A stretch of 64,000 nt of DNA from positions 248,001-312,000 of the forward strand of contig NZ_JAABNO010000002.1 in NCBI RefSeq assembly GCF_009928445.1, in the 5' to 3' direction. Both the position numbers and the translations under genes were made by a program. The DNA comes from Clostridium sp. C8-1-8. Lineage in GTDB: Bacteria; Bacillota; Clostridia; Clostridiales; Clostridiaceae. The notes under the pieces were generated by a model. That model did not search any database. It was not told the origin of the DNA and saw only the letters and a program-made list of their open reading frames with translations. Shown here piece after piece: positions 8,313-18,195 of this stretch. The stretch's first letter is position 1, and every line of letters starts with the position of its first letter.

Positions 8313-9305
8313 ATGAAAAAATTAAATTGGGCCATTTTAGGACCAGGACTTATTGCAAAAGATTTTGCTAGTGCAATACTAGAGGAAAATGGAGCTATAT
8401 ATGCAGTTGGGTCTCGTTCTTATGATAGAGCTTTAGATTTTGCTAGAAAATACGGTGTTTCTAAAGCTTATGGTGATTATGAAGAAATGCTCAGTGATGA
8501 GTTAATAGATGTTGTATACATATCAACTCCTCATAGTAATCACTATGAATATATAATGATGGCCCTAAGGTACAATAAACACGTTATTTGTGAGAAGGCA
8601 ATAGTACTCAATAGAAAACAGTTAGATAATATAATTGATCTAGCTGCAAAGAAGAATCTTGTTGTTGCTGAAGCTATGACTATTTTTCATATGCCTTTAT
8701 TTAAAGAGTTGAAGAAAATAGTTGGACAAGGAAAAATTGGAGCTATAAAAATGATAAATGTTTCCTTCGGTAGCTGTAAGGAATATGATGTGACAAATAG
8801 ATTTTTTAATAGGGAATTAGCAGGAGGAGCTTTATTTGATATAGGTAGCTATGCACTATCAGTAACTAGACTATTTTTATCTGTAGAGCCAAATGAAATA
8901 ATAAGTACAGTTAAAAAGTTTGAAACAGGGGTTGATGAGCAGTCTGGAATAATCCTGAAAAACGAAAAGGACGAGATGGCTGTAGTTACCTTAGCCATGA
9001 GATCTAAGCTTCCTAAGAGAGCAGTAATAGCTGGAGATTTAGGGTATATAACTATTGACGATTATCCAAGAGCTGATGAGGCTGTTATAACCTATGTAGA
9101 TGGACGGTCAGAAAAGATAAAGTGTGGAGATAAATCAAAGGCACTTTTATATGAAGTAAAAGATATGAACGAAAGTATTTTAAATACTGATAGGGCTGAA
9201 GAGTTAAACAATATGAACCTATCTAAAGATGTTTTAACAATAATGGACGAAGTAAGAAAACAGTGGGATATTTCTTATGGAAAAGCAGAAGAAGCTGAAA
9301 TGTAA
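8313..9305 (+). CDS. Gfo/Idh/MocA-family oxidoreductase
   Basis: A 330-residue NAD(P)-dependent dehydrogenase. The N-terminal Rossmann motif is WAILGPGLIAKDFA, a relaxed GxGxxA. YISTPHSNHYEYIMMAL and HVICEKAIVLN (the catalytic Lys of the EKP-type motif, here EKA) follow. The C-terminal domain contains GGALFDIGSYALSVTRLF, as in family members acting on sugars or dihydrodiols. GGTGGTG precedes the start. The EKP-to-EKA change is common in divergent members. The sugar or polyol substrate cannot be inferred and no sugar pathway genes are adjacent. Confidence 0.82.
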   Translation: MKKLNWAILGPGLIAKDFASAILEENGAIYAVGSRSYDRALDFARKYGVSKAYGDYEEMLSDELIDVVYISTPHSNHYEYIMMALRYNKHVICEKAIVLNRKQLDNIIDLAAKKNLVVAEAMTIFHMPLFKELKKIVGQGKIGAIKMINVSFGSCKEYDVTNRFFNRELAGGALFDIGSYALSVTRLFLSVEPNEIISTVKKFETGVDEQSGIILKNEKDEMAVVTLAMRSKLPKRAVIAGDLGYITIDDYPRADEAVITYVDGRSEKIKCGDKSKALLYEVKDMNESILNTDRAEELNNMNLSKDVLTIMDEVRKQWDISYGKAEEAEM

Positions 9306-9397
9306 AGACAATATATCAAATTGAATTTAATAGTAATATAATAGAAGATGTTTAAGGCAATCAGGGTGTGTTATGTAGACATCAGAGGAGGATACCA

Positions 9398-10294
9398 ATG
9401 ATACAGTTTAAAACTCTAGAGCTTAGCGATAAAGATATATTTGAAAAATATATTAAAGATTATAAGTTTTCTACTTATGAATATTCATTCTTAACATTAT
9501 ATTTGTGGAAAAACTTGTTTAAAGTTGAATTTGGATTTTTTGATGAGGTATTGATCATTAAAAAAACCGAAAGTCATACTGGCACATATTTTATGGAGCC
9601 TATTGGTTATAAAGAAGATAATTTAAAAACAGTGATTGACGAACTGCTTAAGATAAAGCAAGAAGATTCTAATATTAAAGCTCTTTTTAGGGATATCGAA
9701 GAAAGCTTTCTTATAAAGTTGAAAGAGTTATATGGGGAGCAAATTACTATAGAAGAAGATGAAGACAACTATGATTATATATATGAATCAGAAAAGTTAA
9801 TATCATTGTCTGGAAAGAAACTTCACAGTAAAAAGAATAAATACAATCAATTTATTAAAACCTATGATTATGAAGTTAAAGATATTAGAGATAAAGCTGT
9901 AATAGATGATTGCATAGAATTTGAAGCAAAATGGAATTTAGATAAGGACAACTTGGATGATCAGCTAGTTATTGAAGAACAAGGAATTAGAAGTGTGCTA
10001 GAAAATCTACAAGTTTTAAATGCTATAGGTATGGCAGTATATGTACAAGGCGAGATTGCAGGTTTTACTATAGGTGAAATAGTAAATAAGGAAATGGCTA
10101 TAGTTCATATTGAAAAAGGTGATGTAAATTATCAAGGTATATATGCGTTTATAAATAAGACCTTTGTGGAACAGTATCTAAGTGAAATAGACTATGTAAA
10201 CAGAGAAGAAGATAGAGGTGTAGCTGGTCTAAGAAAAGCAAAGCTAGCATATCATCCAGTGAGACTTGAAAGAAAATATATAGTTAATATATAG
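9398..10294 (+). CDS. DUF2156 protein (MprF-like acyltransferase fold)
   Basis: ATG 9398 follows AGAGGAGGA by 6 bp and is preferred to the upstream in-frame start at 9368. The 298-residue product resembles the DUF2156 domain found at the C-terminus of MprF, a double GNAT fold that uses aminoacyl-tRNA. It lacks any membrane segments, so it is the stand-alone soluble type. Recognisable parts are the N-terminal STYEYSFLTLYLWKN segment and the C-terminal VNREEDRGVAGLRKAKLAYHP segment. The next gene, a GNAT, starts 12 bp downstream, so they form an operon. Exact substrate unknown. Confidence 0.75.
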   Translation: MIQFKTLELSDKDIFEKYIKDYKFSTYEYSFLTLYLWKNLFKVEFGFFDEVLIIKKTESHTGTYFMEPIGYKEDNLKTVIDELLKIKQEDSNIKALFRDIEESFLIKLKELYGEQITIEEDEDNYDYIYESEKLISLSGKKLHSKKNKYNQFIKTYDYEVKDIRDKAVIDDCIEFEAKWNLDKDNLDDQLVIEEQGIRSVLENLQVLNAIGMAVYVQGEIAGFTIGEIVNKEMAIVHIEKGDVNYQGIYAFINKTFVEQYLSEIDYVNREEDRGVAGLRKAKLAYHPVRLERKYIVNI

Positions 10295-10306
10295 AGGTGT
10301 TATTAA

Positions 10307-10861
10307 ATGAATTCATTGCTTAAAGGTGAAAACATAAAGCTTAATTCAATTAAAGATGAAGACTTTACCAGTATTAACAGTTGGTATGATGATGCTGACT
10401 TTTTAAGATTCTATGATATGGTACCAGCAATTCCAAAGTTAGACAAGGAAGTAAAAGACGTTTTTGAAGAATTTAAAAATACTCAAGAGAGAGTCATTTT
10501 TGCAATAAGAAATAATGAATCTAATGAAATAATTGGTGTTGCGGGTTTTGATGACGTAATTTGGAGTAATGGTGTGGCAACGCTATTTATAGGAATAGGA
10601 GATACCAAGCATAGAAATAGAGGTTTGGGAAAAGAAGCAATCAAGCTTTTATTAGAGTTTGGTTTTGCAGAACTAAATTTTCATAGGATTCAGTTAAATG
10701 TTCTAGGCTATAATACTAGTGCTATAAAGTTGTACGAAGCTGTTGGCTTTAGAAGAGAAGGAGAGTACAGAGAATTTATACTTAGAGATTATAAGAGATA
10801 CTCCATGTATCTATATGGTTTGCTTAGAGATGAATGGATTAACTTAAAGGAAAACTTATAA
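10307..10861 (+). CDS. RimJ/RimL-type GNAT N-acetyltransferase
   Basis: A 184-residue GNAT enzyme. The acetyl-CoA pyrophosphate loop reads HRNRGLGKEA (R/Q-x2-G-x-G/A), and the C-terminal part NFHRIQLNVLGYNTSAIKLYEAVGFRREG is typical of the RimJ/L branch. GAGGTG lies just upstream and the gene follows the DUF2156 gene closely, ending at a strong terminator. It probably acetylates a protein N-terminus, an amino acid or an antibiotic; which one is not visible. Confidence 0.85.
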   Translation: MNSLLKGENIKLNSIKDEDFTSINSWYDDADFLRFYDMVPAIPKLDKEVKDVFEEFKNTQERVIFAIRNNESNEIIGVAGFDDVIWSNGVATLFIGIGDTKHRNRGLGKEAIKLLLEFGFAELNFHRIQLNVLGYNTSAIKLYEAVGFRREGEYREFILRDYKRYSMYLYGLLRDEWINLKENL

Positions 10862-10872
10862 ATTATATAGAA

Positions 10873-10920
10873 AACACCTGAATTATGGAGTGAAAAGTTC
10901 CATAATTCAGGTGTTTTTTT
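10873..10920 (+). terminator. Strong rho-independent terminator
   Basis: Perfect 17-bp arms (10873-10889 and 10899-10915, starting AACACCTG) enclose a 9-base loop. A run of T follows directly. It ends the DUF2156-GNAT operon. Confidence 0.92.
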
Positions 10921-11059
10921 CAAATATTGATATAAAATATGTTGAACTATTTACCTGCATAAGGAATAAAATAAATTTTATTAGTATATAGATTAAGATG
11001 TATACAGTTTTGAACATTAGTATATCTAAAAAACATTTAAGCTTATTAGCTTTCTTATA

Positions 11060-11098
11060 GTGCATATCATTTATTATCACTTAATTTTAACAATGTTC
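11060..11098 (-). repeat. Dispersed repeat family I, copy E (degenerate)
   Basis: On the minus strand this reads AACATTGTTAAAATTAAGTG and then diverges. It matches the 5' half of family I with one change in the core (GTTAAAATT for GTTGAAATT). It is the weakest copy. The rest of the 10921-11215 gap is A/T-rich without an ORF. Confidence 0.4.
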
Positions 11099-11215
11099 TT
11101 AAATATAGCCTAAAAAAGATAAATGTTCAGTAATAAAAGTTGTTTACAAAATATTGAATGTATATTATTATAATATATAAAGAGTTAATTGATACTGTAT
11201 TAAATGGAGGTAAAT

Positions 11216-12211
11216 ATGAATTCGTTAATAGCAGATAGAGCTCATTTGATGGTGGATAATTTTCATAAATTAAAATCAGCTTTTAAATGGGATTCTCATT
11301 TAATCAAACATTTTGTGGCCATGTCTCATGCCATTTCTAATAGAAAGGTGGATATACAAAATCTATCAAATATAAAGAACTATATAAAAGGACATTCAAG
11401 CTGGACTTCTTACTTCAGAGGAACAAACGAACTTTTATTAGTAAACTTATTAAGTTCACAGGTAGATTACCAAGAAACCTTTGATAATATTAAAGATATA
11501 TATGAACTTATGAAGAAAAATGGATTTACTAGAGGGCCCTATTTACCAATGGCGGCTTATACACTAGCAACTAAGTTGGAAAAATCTCAGTGGGATGAAG
11601 GAATAAGAAGAATGATGGATTTTTATGAGGGCATGAAAAAAAATCATTTTTGGTTAACTTCCCAAGATGATTACGTGTATTCTGCAGTACTTGCTACTTC
11701 CCAGTTAGATGTAGAAGAAACAATGAATAAAGTTGAAAAATACTATAGTTTATTAAATAAAAACGGTTTTTATAAAGGAAATGACTTACAGACACTATCG
11801 CATATTTTGGCTTTAAGTGATGGAGATATAGAAGTCAATTGCAATAGAGCTGTTTATCTGTATAAAAAGCTAAAGGAGAATAAATGCAGACTGCAACATA
11901 ATGCATTGTCAACTATAGGGCTTCTAGTATTGCTACCTCAGGAGGTAGATGTACTGGTATCAGAAATTAAAGAAGTTTATGAATATATACATTCCTTAGA
12001 TGGCTATGGTTTTTGGAGTTTAGATGGTTCTACTAGAACTATACTTTCTTCAAATATTGTTTCTAGCTACTATATAGATAGCATTAAAGATGGAATAACA
12101 GATGTTGCTATGAGCAATAGTCTTATTGCTATATTAATAGCTCAGGAACAAGCTGCTATATCAGCAGCTTGTATAGCAGCTGTAAGTGCATCTGCAGCGT
12201 CAAGTAGTTAA
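11216..12211 (+). CDS. DUF4003 family protein
   Basis: Start ATG 11216 follows GGAGG by 5 bp; an ATG at 11204 overlaps that site and is rejected. The 331-residue product is mostly helical. It has three spaced repeats of a YxxLxxNGFxxG-like unit (NGFTRGPYL, NHFWLTSQDD, NGFYKGNDL), each followed by AAxxLA or similar, as in the DUF4003 family of Firmicutes. The C-terminus is a hydrophobic Ala/Ser/Ile-rich tail of about 30 residues that could insert in or lie on a membrane. No biochemical function is established for the family. The downstream VIT-vWA gene has its own leader. Confidence 0.75.
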   Translation: MNSLIADRAHLMVDNFHKLKSAFKWDSHLIKHFVAMSHAISNRKVDIQNLSNIKNYIKGHSSWTSYFRGTNELLLVNLLSSQVDYQETFDNIKDIYELMKKNGFTRGPYLPMAAYTLATKLEKSQWDEGIRRMMDFYEGMKKNHFWLTSQDDYVYSAVLATSQLDVEETMNKVEKYYSLLNKNGFYKGNDLQTLSHILALSDGDIEVNCNRAVYLYKKLKENKCRLQHNALSTIGLLVLLPQEVDVLVSEIKEVYEYIHSLDGYGFWSLDGSTRTILSSNIVSSYYIDSIKDGITDVAMSNSLIAILIAQEQAAISAACIAAVSASAASSS

Positions 12212-12320
12212 GGAAAGTGCCTTAAAAATTTAATGTGGAAAATAATCCATGCTACGGACACTAAGAAAAAATTGATTCTGTAATTTTAAGCAGAGTGTAT
12301 TTAATAAAATAAATCCATAA

Positions 12321-12358
12321 AGAGGTATAGATAAAAAAACTATACTTCTTCTTTTTTA
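12321..12358 (+). terminator. Terminator after DUF4003 gene
   Basis: AGAGGTATAG pairs with CTATACTTCT (one G-U) around an A-rich loop, followed by TCTTTTTTATT. The rest of the 12212-12616 gap is A/T-rich and shows no other clear feature. Confidence 0.8.
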
Positions 12359-12616
12359 TTCTTTTGAAAATTACATTTTAGATAAAGCTTGGTTATTAAG
12401 TTCTACCTAACACAAAATTAATGTTTTCAGCGGCTCAAGGAATTTATTCTAAATATTTTGATTAAACTATTATTTTAGAATATTAAAAAAACTCTTTACA
12501 ATTTAATCGTTTAGAAATAAAATTTAAAAAAGGCTAGAAAAATATGGTGAGATTATAAGGATAGAAAATATTTCATATATAGCAATAACAGAAGAATATA
12601 GGAGGAAAGTAATATT

Positions 12617-14935
12617 ATGAGCATAAAGGATGTAAAACTGGAGAGATTGAGTATTAATGGACATATATGTGGAGAGTTTGTGGAGTTTACTCTTTCTGAA
12701 TCATTTAAAAATAATACTGGCAAAACAATAGATGGTGAATATGTTTTCCCCATGCCTGAAACTGCTGTGCTTACAGGCCTTGAGATAAGATTAGGGGATA
12801 GAACTTTGGAATCAGTAGTTGAAGGCAAGGCGGATGTAGAAAATATATTTAGTGAGGAGTCTTTCGATGGACTAAATCCTCTAAAGTTAGAAAGCTATGA
12901 AAATAATCTATATAAATTAACTATAAAGGATATCTTGCCAAGTGAACTAGTAAAAATAAAAGTATCCTATATGGATCATATGATTTATGAAGATGATGGT
13001 TATAGATTAACACTTCCTAAGATAATAAATGATGATGTTATGCCAAATAAATTTTATTTCAGCATAATAGTGAAGTCTATGGTTGAAATGACAATTGAAT
13101 CACCATCTCATAAGATAGACATAGAAAGAGAAGATGAAACACTATGTAAAATAACTTTGGAAGATACAGAGGTTTTAGATAGAGATTTTGTACTTGATCT
13201 TACAGAAAAGCATCCAATAGAAGCAAGCGGAATGTATTATACCATCGATGAAGAAAAAGAGGAATCTATGTTGTATTTAAACATATTACCAAAACTTGAT
13301 GAAGAGCTTAATGATCAGGGGAATAATTATATGTTTATATTAGATAAATCAAATTCTATGATGGGAGAAAAACTAGAACAAGGGAAAAATGCTTTACAGC
13401 TTTGCTTAAGGAATTTAGATGATACTGATACCTTTAATATAATAGCTTTTGATGAGGAGATAATAATTTTCTCTGAAAAAGGAAAAGTACCTTATACACA
13501 AGAGAATCTAAGAAAAGCAAGTGAATTCATTAATGCACTTCAACCAAGCAGTGAAGAAGAAAATCTTATGGAAGCCTTAAAAATTGCTCTTGAAGAGAAA
13601 AATAATGAAGGAATTTCTACAATATTGCTATTCACTGATGACAATGTTGAAGATGAAGAAGAAGATGAAATATTAGATTATGTTAAGAATAATATTGGAG
13701 ATAACAGAATATTCCCATTTGGCATGGATACATCAGTAAACAGCTATTTCATTAATAAGATTGCTGAATATGGATATGGTAAGCCAGAATTTATTTATTA
13801 TGATGAAAAAATAGAAGATATGGTGGTAAGGCAATTCAGCAGGATAAATAGTCCACAAATAGATGTTTTAAAGATTGACTGGGCTAATCTAGATGTTTTA
13901 AGGACCTATCCAAGAAGTATAGAATATCTATATGATAGAGAGCAGTTTTCTATATTCGCTCTTGTAAAAGGATCTCTGGAAGGTAATATAAGCATAATAG
14001 GAAAGGTTGGGGAGGAGGACTACAAGGTAACTATAAATATGGACTCCTTTGACTTAGAAGAGAATGTAGATCTTATAAGAAGAGCTTGGGGAAGAATGAG
14101 AATTGAGTCTATAAGTGAAAGAATGAGAGGAGAAAGAGGAGAAGTAGCAGAGTCTATGAAGAACAAGATAATAGAGATTTCAAAGGAGCATAAGATACTA
14201 AGTGAAGAAACCGAGTTACTTATGGTTGAAAGCTTCCAAGATCCAGTTTTAGGAGCTACAATTAAAAAGGCAGTTCCTTTAATAGTGGATGAAGAAGCAC
14301 TAAAAGATCTTGGTAGTGGATATTTTATAGATTCACCTCGTTTCTTATATGATGCTTCAAAGAAAACTAATAAAAAGAAAGCAGAAATGGAAAGCAGTAA
14401 GCTTGTTAACAGAGAAGAGCTTTTGAGAATAGTTGCAAGAAATCAATTTGCAGAAGGATCTTTTGATAATTCAGAAGAAAGTACATTATATGATAGGGTT
14501 GAAAATACTTGCTTAGCTTTGCTATCTTTTGGATTAGGTAAAGAAGATCTCAATTTATATAATAAGCAAATAGATAAAGGCATTAGATATGTGGCAAGGA
14601 CTCTTACAGATGTGGAAGAGCTTCTAGATGAAAATTTATGTATATTAGCATTATCTACCTTTAAGGCCTTGGGTAAAAAAGGTGTGTTAAGAAATAATAC
14701 AGATCAGGATATAATTGAGGCTATAAAAATAATCAACAATGTAATAAAGTATAATGAGTATACTACTCTAGATGGGCTTACAAAGCTTAATAGATTCGAT
14801 ATTATTACAGAGATAGCCATTAGAACTATAGTTTCTGAGCCTATAGATCAGGAACAGATAATGGATAAGGTTAAATATAATGTCAAAGAGAATATAAGAG
14901 ATATAGCTAGATATGCCATATCAAAATTAGTATAG
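12617..14935 (+). CDS. VIT and von Willebrand A domain protein
   Basis: A 772-residue protein with a GGAGGAAAG site upstream. Residues about 1-135 form a VIT domain (GEYVFPMPETAVLTGLEIRLG is characteristic). Residues about 235-415 form a vWA domain with an intact metal-ion-dependent adhesion site, DKSNS (Asp243, Ser245, Ser247), and a LLFTDDN strand carrying the distal Asp. The C-terminal 200 residues are helical, with repeated NNxI and LTxVEELLDE patterns. The domain order resembles inter-alpha-trypsin inhibitor heavy chains. There is no signal peptide or membrane helix, so it is probably a cytoplasmic, metal-dependent assembly factor. Partner unknown. Confidence 0.85.
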   Translation: MSIKDVKLERLSINGHICGEFVEFTLSESFKNNTGKTIDGEYVFPMPETAVLTGLEIRLGDRTLESVVEGKADVENIFSEESFDGLNPLKLESYENNLYKLTIKDILPSELVKIKVSYMDHMIYEDDGYRLTLPKIINDDVMPNKFYFSIIVKSMVEMTIESPSHKIDIEREDETLCKITLEDTEVLDRDFVLDLTEKHPIEASGMYYTIDEEKEESMLYLNILPKLDEELNDQGNNYMFILDKSNSMMGEKLEQGKNALQLCLRNLDDTDTFNIIAFDEEIIIFSEKGKVPYTQENLRKASEFINALQPSSEEENLMEALKIALEEKNNEGISTILLFTDDNVEDEEEDEILDYVKNNIGDNRIFPFGMDTSVNSYFINKIAEYGYGKPEFIYYDEKIEDMVVRQFSRINSPQIDVLKIDWANLDVLRTYPRSIEYLYDREQFSIFALVKGSLEGNISIIGKVGEEDYKVTINMDSFDLEENVDLIRRAWGRMRIESISERMRGERGEVAESMKNKIIEISKEHKILSEETELLMVESFQDPVLGATIKKAVPLIVDEEALKDLGSGYFIDSPRFLYDASKKTNKKKAEMESSKLVNREELLRIVARNQFAEGSFDNSEESTLYDRVENTCLALLSFGLGKEDLNLYNKQIDKGIRYVARTLTDVEELLDENLCILALSTFKALGKKGVLRNNTDQDIIEAIKIINNVIKYNEYTTLDGLTKLNRFDIITEIAIRTIVSEPIDQEQIMDKVKYNVKENIRDIARYAISKLV

Positions 14936-14997
14936 AGATATAAGAGTTTGCAACCATATATTTTATAGAAGCTTTTGAATATATAAATAATTTGTGG

Positions 14998-15050
14998 AAC
15001 TAAGGAGTCTTCTGATTAAAAAATCATCTTGAAGGCTCCTTTAGTTTTTA
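14998..15050 (+). terminator. Terminator after the VIT-vWA gene
   Basis: AACTAAGGAGTCTTC pairs with GAAGGCTCCTTTAGTT, with one bulge and one G-U, followed by TTT. Confidence 0.8.
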
Positions 15051-15137
15051 CGAAAAAATAATAGCTGCACATATATTTGTATAAATTTATATAAAAGAGT
15101 ATAATTTAGTCATAGAAACTTGCTGGAGGTATTAATC

Positions 15138-15998
15138 TTGAGTATAAAAATAATTACAGATAGCACTTCATATATACCTAATGAATTGATAGAAAAATAC
15201 GATATTTCTATATGTCCATTAAATGTTATATTTCAAGGACAAAGTTATGATGAGACTACAATGGACAGGACTGCTTTTTATGAAAAGATCATAGTAGCAA
15301 GTGATATTCCTACGTCTTCACAGCCTAGCTTAGAGGATTTTTATAAAATATTCGAAAAACAAGTGGTTGCCAATAATTCAATTGTGGGGATATTCTTGTC
15401 CTCTGATATGAGCGGTACATATTCTAGTGCAAACCTTGTAAAAGAAATGATATTAGATAAATATCCTGATGCCAAGATAGAAATAGTTGATTCAAAGACT
15501 AATTCTATGCAGATGGGGTATGCAGCAATAGCTGCAGCAAGGGCTGCTGAAGAAGGTAAGACCATAGAAGAAGTTTTAGAAGTAGTAGAAAAAATAAAGT
15601 CTAGAAGCAGATTTTTATTTGTGCCTAATACCTTAGATTACCTGAAAAAAGGTGGTAGAATAGGTGGGGCATCAGCTTTAATTGGGGCATTTTTACAGAT
15701 ACGTCCTATACTAACAGTGGAGGATGGAAAGACTTCGGTTTTCACTAAGGTTAGAACTAGGAAGAAAGCTATTGATGCAATGATAGAGGCTTTTAAAAAT
15801 GATATTAATAATAAAGAATTAGGTGAAGTAATAGTTCATCATATAAACTCTGAGGCAGACGGAAAGGAATTAGCTAAAAGGGTAGAGGAAATTGTTAATA
15901 GAAAGGTAGAAATAAGTGATATAGGTCCTGTTATAGGTTTGCATGTAGGACCAGGCACTGTAGGAATAGCGTATTATACTAAGAAGCCTCTTAGGTAA
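15138..15998 (+). CDS. DegV family fatty-acid-binding protein
   Basis: TTG 15138 (MSIKIITDST) is preferred because GGAGGT lies 7 bp upstream; the TTG at 15120 precedes that site. The 286-residue product has the DegV signatures IITDSTSYIP, TSSQPS, FLSSDMSGTYSSA and the YLKKGGRIGG block that binds the fatty-acid carboxylate. DegV/FakB proteins deliver a bound fatty acid to the kinase FakA for phospholipid synthesis. No fakA is in the window, so it is one of the scattered FakB-type paralogues common in Clostridia. Confidence 0.9.
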   Translation: MSIKIITDSTSYIPNELIEKYDISICPLNVIFQGQSYDETTMDRTAFYEKIIVASDIPTSSQPSLEDFYKIFEKQVVANNSIVGIFLSSDMSGTYSSANLVKEMILDKYPDAKIEIVDSKTNSMQMGYAAIAAARAAEEGKTIEEVLEVVEKIKSRSRFLFVPNTLDYLKKGGRIGGASALIGAFLQIRPILTVEDGKTSVFTKVRTRKKAIDAMIEAFKNDINNKELGEVIVHHINSEADGKELAKRVEEIVNRKVEISDIGPVIGLHVGPGTVGIAYYTKKPLR

Positions 15999-16045
15999 AA
16001 GCTTTTTAGTTTGTAGTTATCTAAATTGAACATAGCATTTGTATA

Positions 16046-16076
16046 GGAACTCTCACACTGTATGAGAGTTCTTTTT
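16046..16076 (+). terminator. Terminator after degV
   Basis: GGAACTCTCA pairs with TGAGAGTTCT (one G-U) around CACTGTA, followed by TTTTT. Confidence 0.88.
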
Positions 16077-16274
16077 GCTCTATAAAAATATCCAGAACAG
16101 GAATAGTTAAAAAAATAACAATATAATCTTTTAAGAAACTTCCTTTTGCATGGGTTCAACATGATATCTAGTGAAAAAAGCTTTAATTTTTGAGAATTTT
16201 GTTTTTTAAACCAAATGATTTAATAAAAATATAGATATTTTTTTGACAAAAAAGAAAAAATATAAAAAAATACT

Positions 16275-16294
16275 CATGTAAACGGTTTTACATG
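16275..16294. promoter_or_regulatory. Candidate CcpA (variable-spacing cre) site before hydA
   Basis: TGTAAA (16277-16282) and TTTACA (16287-16292) flank CGGT, extended to CATGTAAA/TTTACATG. This matches the flexible CcpA site described in clostridia (TGTAAA, variable gap, TTTACA). A TTGACA lies 27 bp upstream (16243-16248). A second small hairpin, AGCATGG/CCATGCT (16395-16414), sits in the presumed hydA leader. The 16163-16458 stretch has no ORF. Confidence 0.5.
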
Positions 16295-16458
16295 CGAAAA
16301 AAGTTAATTATTTTAAAATATAACATATGATTTTCTTTAACAATCTGATAAAATATAAATGCACATTATGATTTGGATTTATAGAAGGTAAAAAAGCATG
16401 GGATAAACCATGCTGCAGTAACAGTTATTCAAATAATATTTTAATCAGAGGTGGAAAA

Positions 16459-18189
16459 ATGAAAAATGTAATTTTAAATGGTAATAGCATTCAAGTCAAT
16501 GAAGATATGACAATTTTAAGACTTGCTAGAGATAACGGTATAGACATATCAACTCTTTGCTTTTTGAAGGATTGTAACGATGTTGGTAATTGCGGAGTAT
16601 GTGCTGTTGAAATAGAAGGAAGGGACGAGCTTGCAACTTCTTGTAATACATATGTTGAAGATGGAATGGTGATTACAACTGACTCTGAGAAAGTTCAAAA
16701 CCATATCAAGGAAAGAGTTTCAACTATGCTTGATAGACATGAATTCAAGTGTGGACCTTGTAAAAGAAGAGAAAACTGTGAATTCTTAAAATTAGTTATA
16801 AAGACTAAGGCTAAGGCTTCAAAACCATTTGTGGTTGCAGACAAATCAGAATACGTTGATGACAGAAGTGCTTCACTAGTTATTGACAGAACAAAATGTG
16901 TACTTTGTGGTAGATGTGTTGCTAAGTGTGAAAAGAAAACAGGAACAAGCTCAATTAAGTTTGTTGAAAAAGATGGACAAAAAGTTATCGGTAATGAAAG
17001 CGGAAAATGCTTTGACGATACAAACTGTTTATTATGTGGACAATGTATCATAGCTTGCCCAGTAGATGCTTTGTCAGAAAAACTTCATATTGATAGAGTA
17101 AAAGAAGCTCTAAATGATCCAGAAAAGCACGTTATAGTTGCTATGGCTCCATCGGTAAGAACATCTTTAGGTGAATTATTCAACATGGGATTCGGTGTGG
17201 ATGTAACTGGAAAAGCTTATACAGCTTTGAGAAACTTAGGCTTTGATAAGATATTTGATATTAACTTTGGAGCTGATATGACTATAATGGAAGAAGCTAC
17301 AGAATTAATTCAAAGAATAGAAGCTAATGGTCCATTCCCAATGTTTACTTCTTGTTGTCCAGGTTGGGTTAGACAAGCAGAGAACTATTATCCAGAAATG
17401 CTTGGAAATCTTTCATCAGCTAAGTCACCACAACAAATATTCGGTACAGCAACTAAGACTTACTACCCAGAACTAACAGGTTTAGATCCTAAAAGCATAT
17501 TCACTGTAACTGTTATGCCTTGTACTTCAAAAAAGGCTGAAGCTGATAGACCAGAAATGGAAATCAACGGACTTAGACAAATCGATGCTGTTTTAACTGT
17601 AAGAGAAATAGCTAAGATGATAAAAGAAGCTAAGATGAACTTCGCAGCTCTTGAAGATGGTATAGCTGATCCTGCAATGGGCGAATATACTGGTGCTGGT
17701 ACTATATTTGGAGCAACAGGTGGAGTTATGGAAGCGGCATTAAGAACTGCTAAAGAATTTGTTGAAAAGAAAGAACTAGAAAACGTAGATTATGAAGTAG
17801 TAAGAGGCTTAAAGGGAATAAAAGAAGCTACAGTAGAGATTGGTGGAAACAACTACAATGTTGCTGTTATCAATGGAGCTGCCAACCTATTTGACTTCAT
17901 GAATTCAAACAAGATGAAGGAAAAAGAATATCACTTTATCGAAGTTATGGCTTGTGAAGGTGGTTGCGTAAATGGTGGAGGACAACCTCACGTTAATGCT
18001 GCTACTTTAGAAAAGGTTGATATAAAGGCAGTAAGAGCATCTGTACTTTACAATCAAGATAAAGATATGAAGAAGAGAAAGTCTCATGAAAATGCTGCAT
18101 TATTAAAAATGTATGAAACTTACATGGGAACACCAGGTGAAGGAAGAGCTCATAAGTTACTTCATCACAAATATACACCTAAAAAATAG
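16459..18189 (+). CDS. hydA: [FeFe] hydrogenase, CpI type
   Basis: A 576-residue monomeric hydrogenase that reduces protons to H2 with electrons from ferredoxin. Iron-sulfur sites appear in order: [2Fe-2S] at Cys34, 45, 48, 62; His94/Cys98, 101, 107; then two ferredoxin-type [4Fe-4S] clusters at Cys147-157 and 190-200. The H-cluster ligands are Cys300 (TSCCPGW), Cys355 (MPCTSKK), Cys499 and Cys503 (MACEGGC). The proton-relay residues Cys299, Glu279, Glu282 and Ser319 are all present, with numbering matching C. pasteurianum CpI. The maturases HydEFG are not in the window. The A/T-rich leader with a CcpA-like palindrome suggests carbon control. Confidence 0.98.
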   Translation: MKNVILNGNSIQVNEDMTILRLARDNGIDISTLCFLKDCNDVGNCGVCAVEIEGRDELATSCNTYVEDGMVITTDSEKVQNHIKERVSTMLDRHEFKCGPCKRRENCEFLKLVIKTKAKASKPFVVADKSEYVDDRSASLVIDRTKCVLCGRCVAKCEKKTGTSSIKFVEKDGQKVIGNESGKCFDDTNCLLCGQCIIACPVDALSEKLHIDRVKEALNDPEKHVIVAMAPSVRTSLGELFNMGFGVDVTGKAYTALRNLGFDKIFDINFGADMTIMEEATELIQRIEANGPFPMFTSCCPGWVRQAENYYPEMLGNLSSAKSPQQIFGTATKTYYPELTGLDPKSIFTVTVMPCTSKKAEADRPEMEINGLRQIDAVLTVREIAKMIKEAKMNFAALEDGIADPAMGEYTGAGTIFGATGGVMEAALRTAKEFVEKKELENVDYEVVRGLKGIKEATVEIGGNNYNVAVINGAANLFDFMNSNKMKEKEYHFIEVMACEGGCVNGGGQPHVNAATLEKVDIKAVRASVLYNQDKDMKKRKSHENAALLKMYETYMGTPGEGRAHKLLHHKYTPKK

Positions 18190-18195
18190 TATTTT

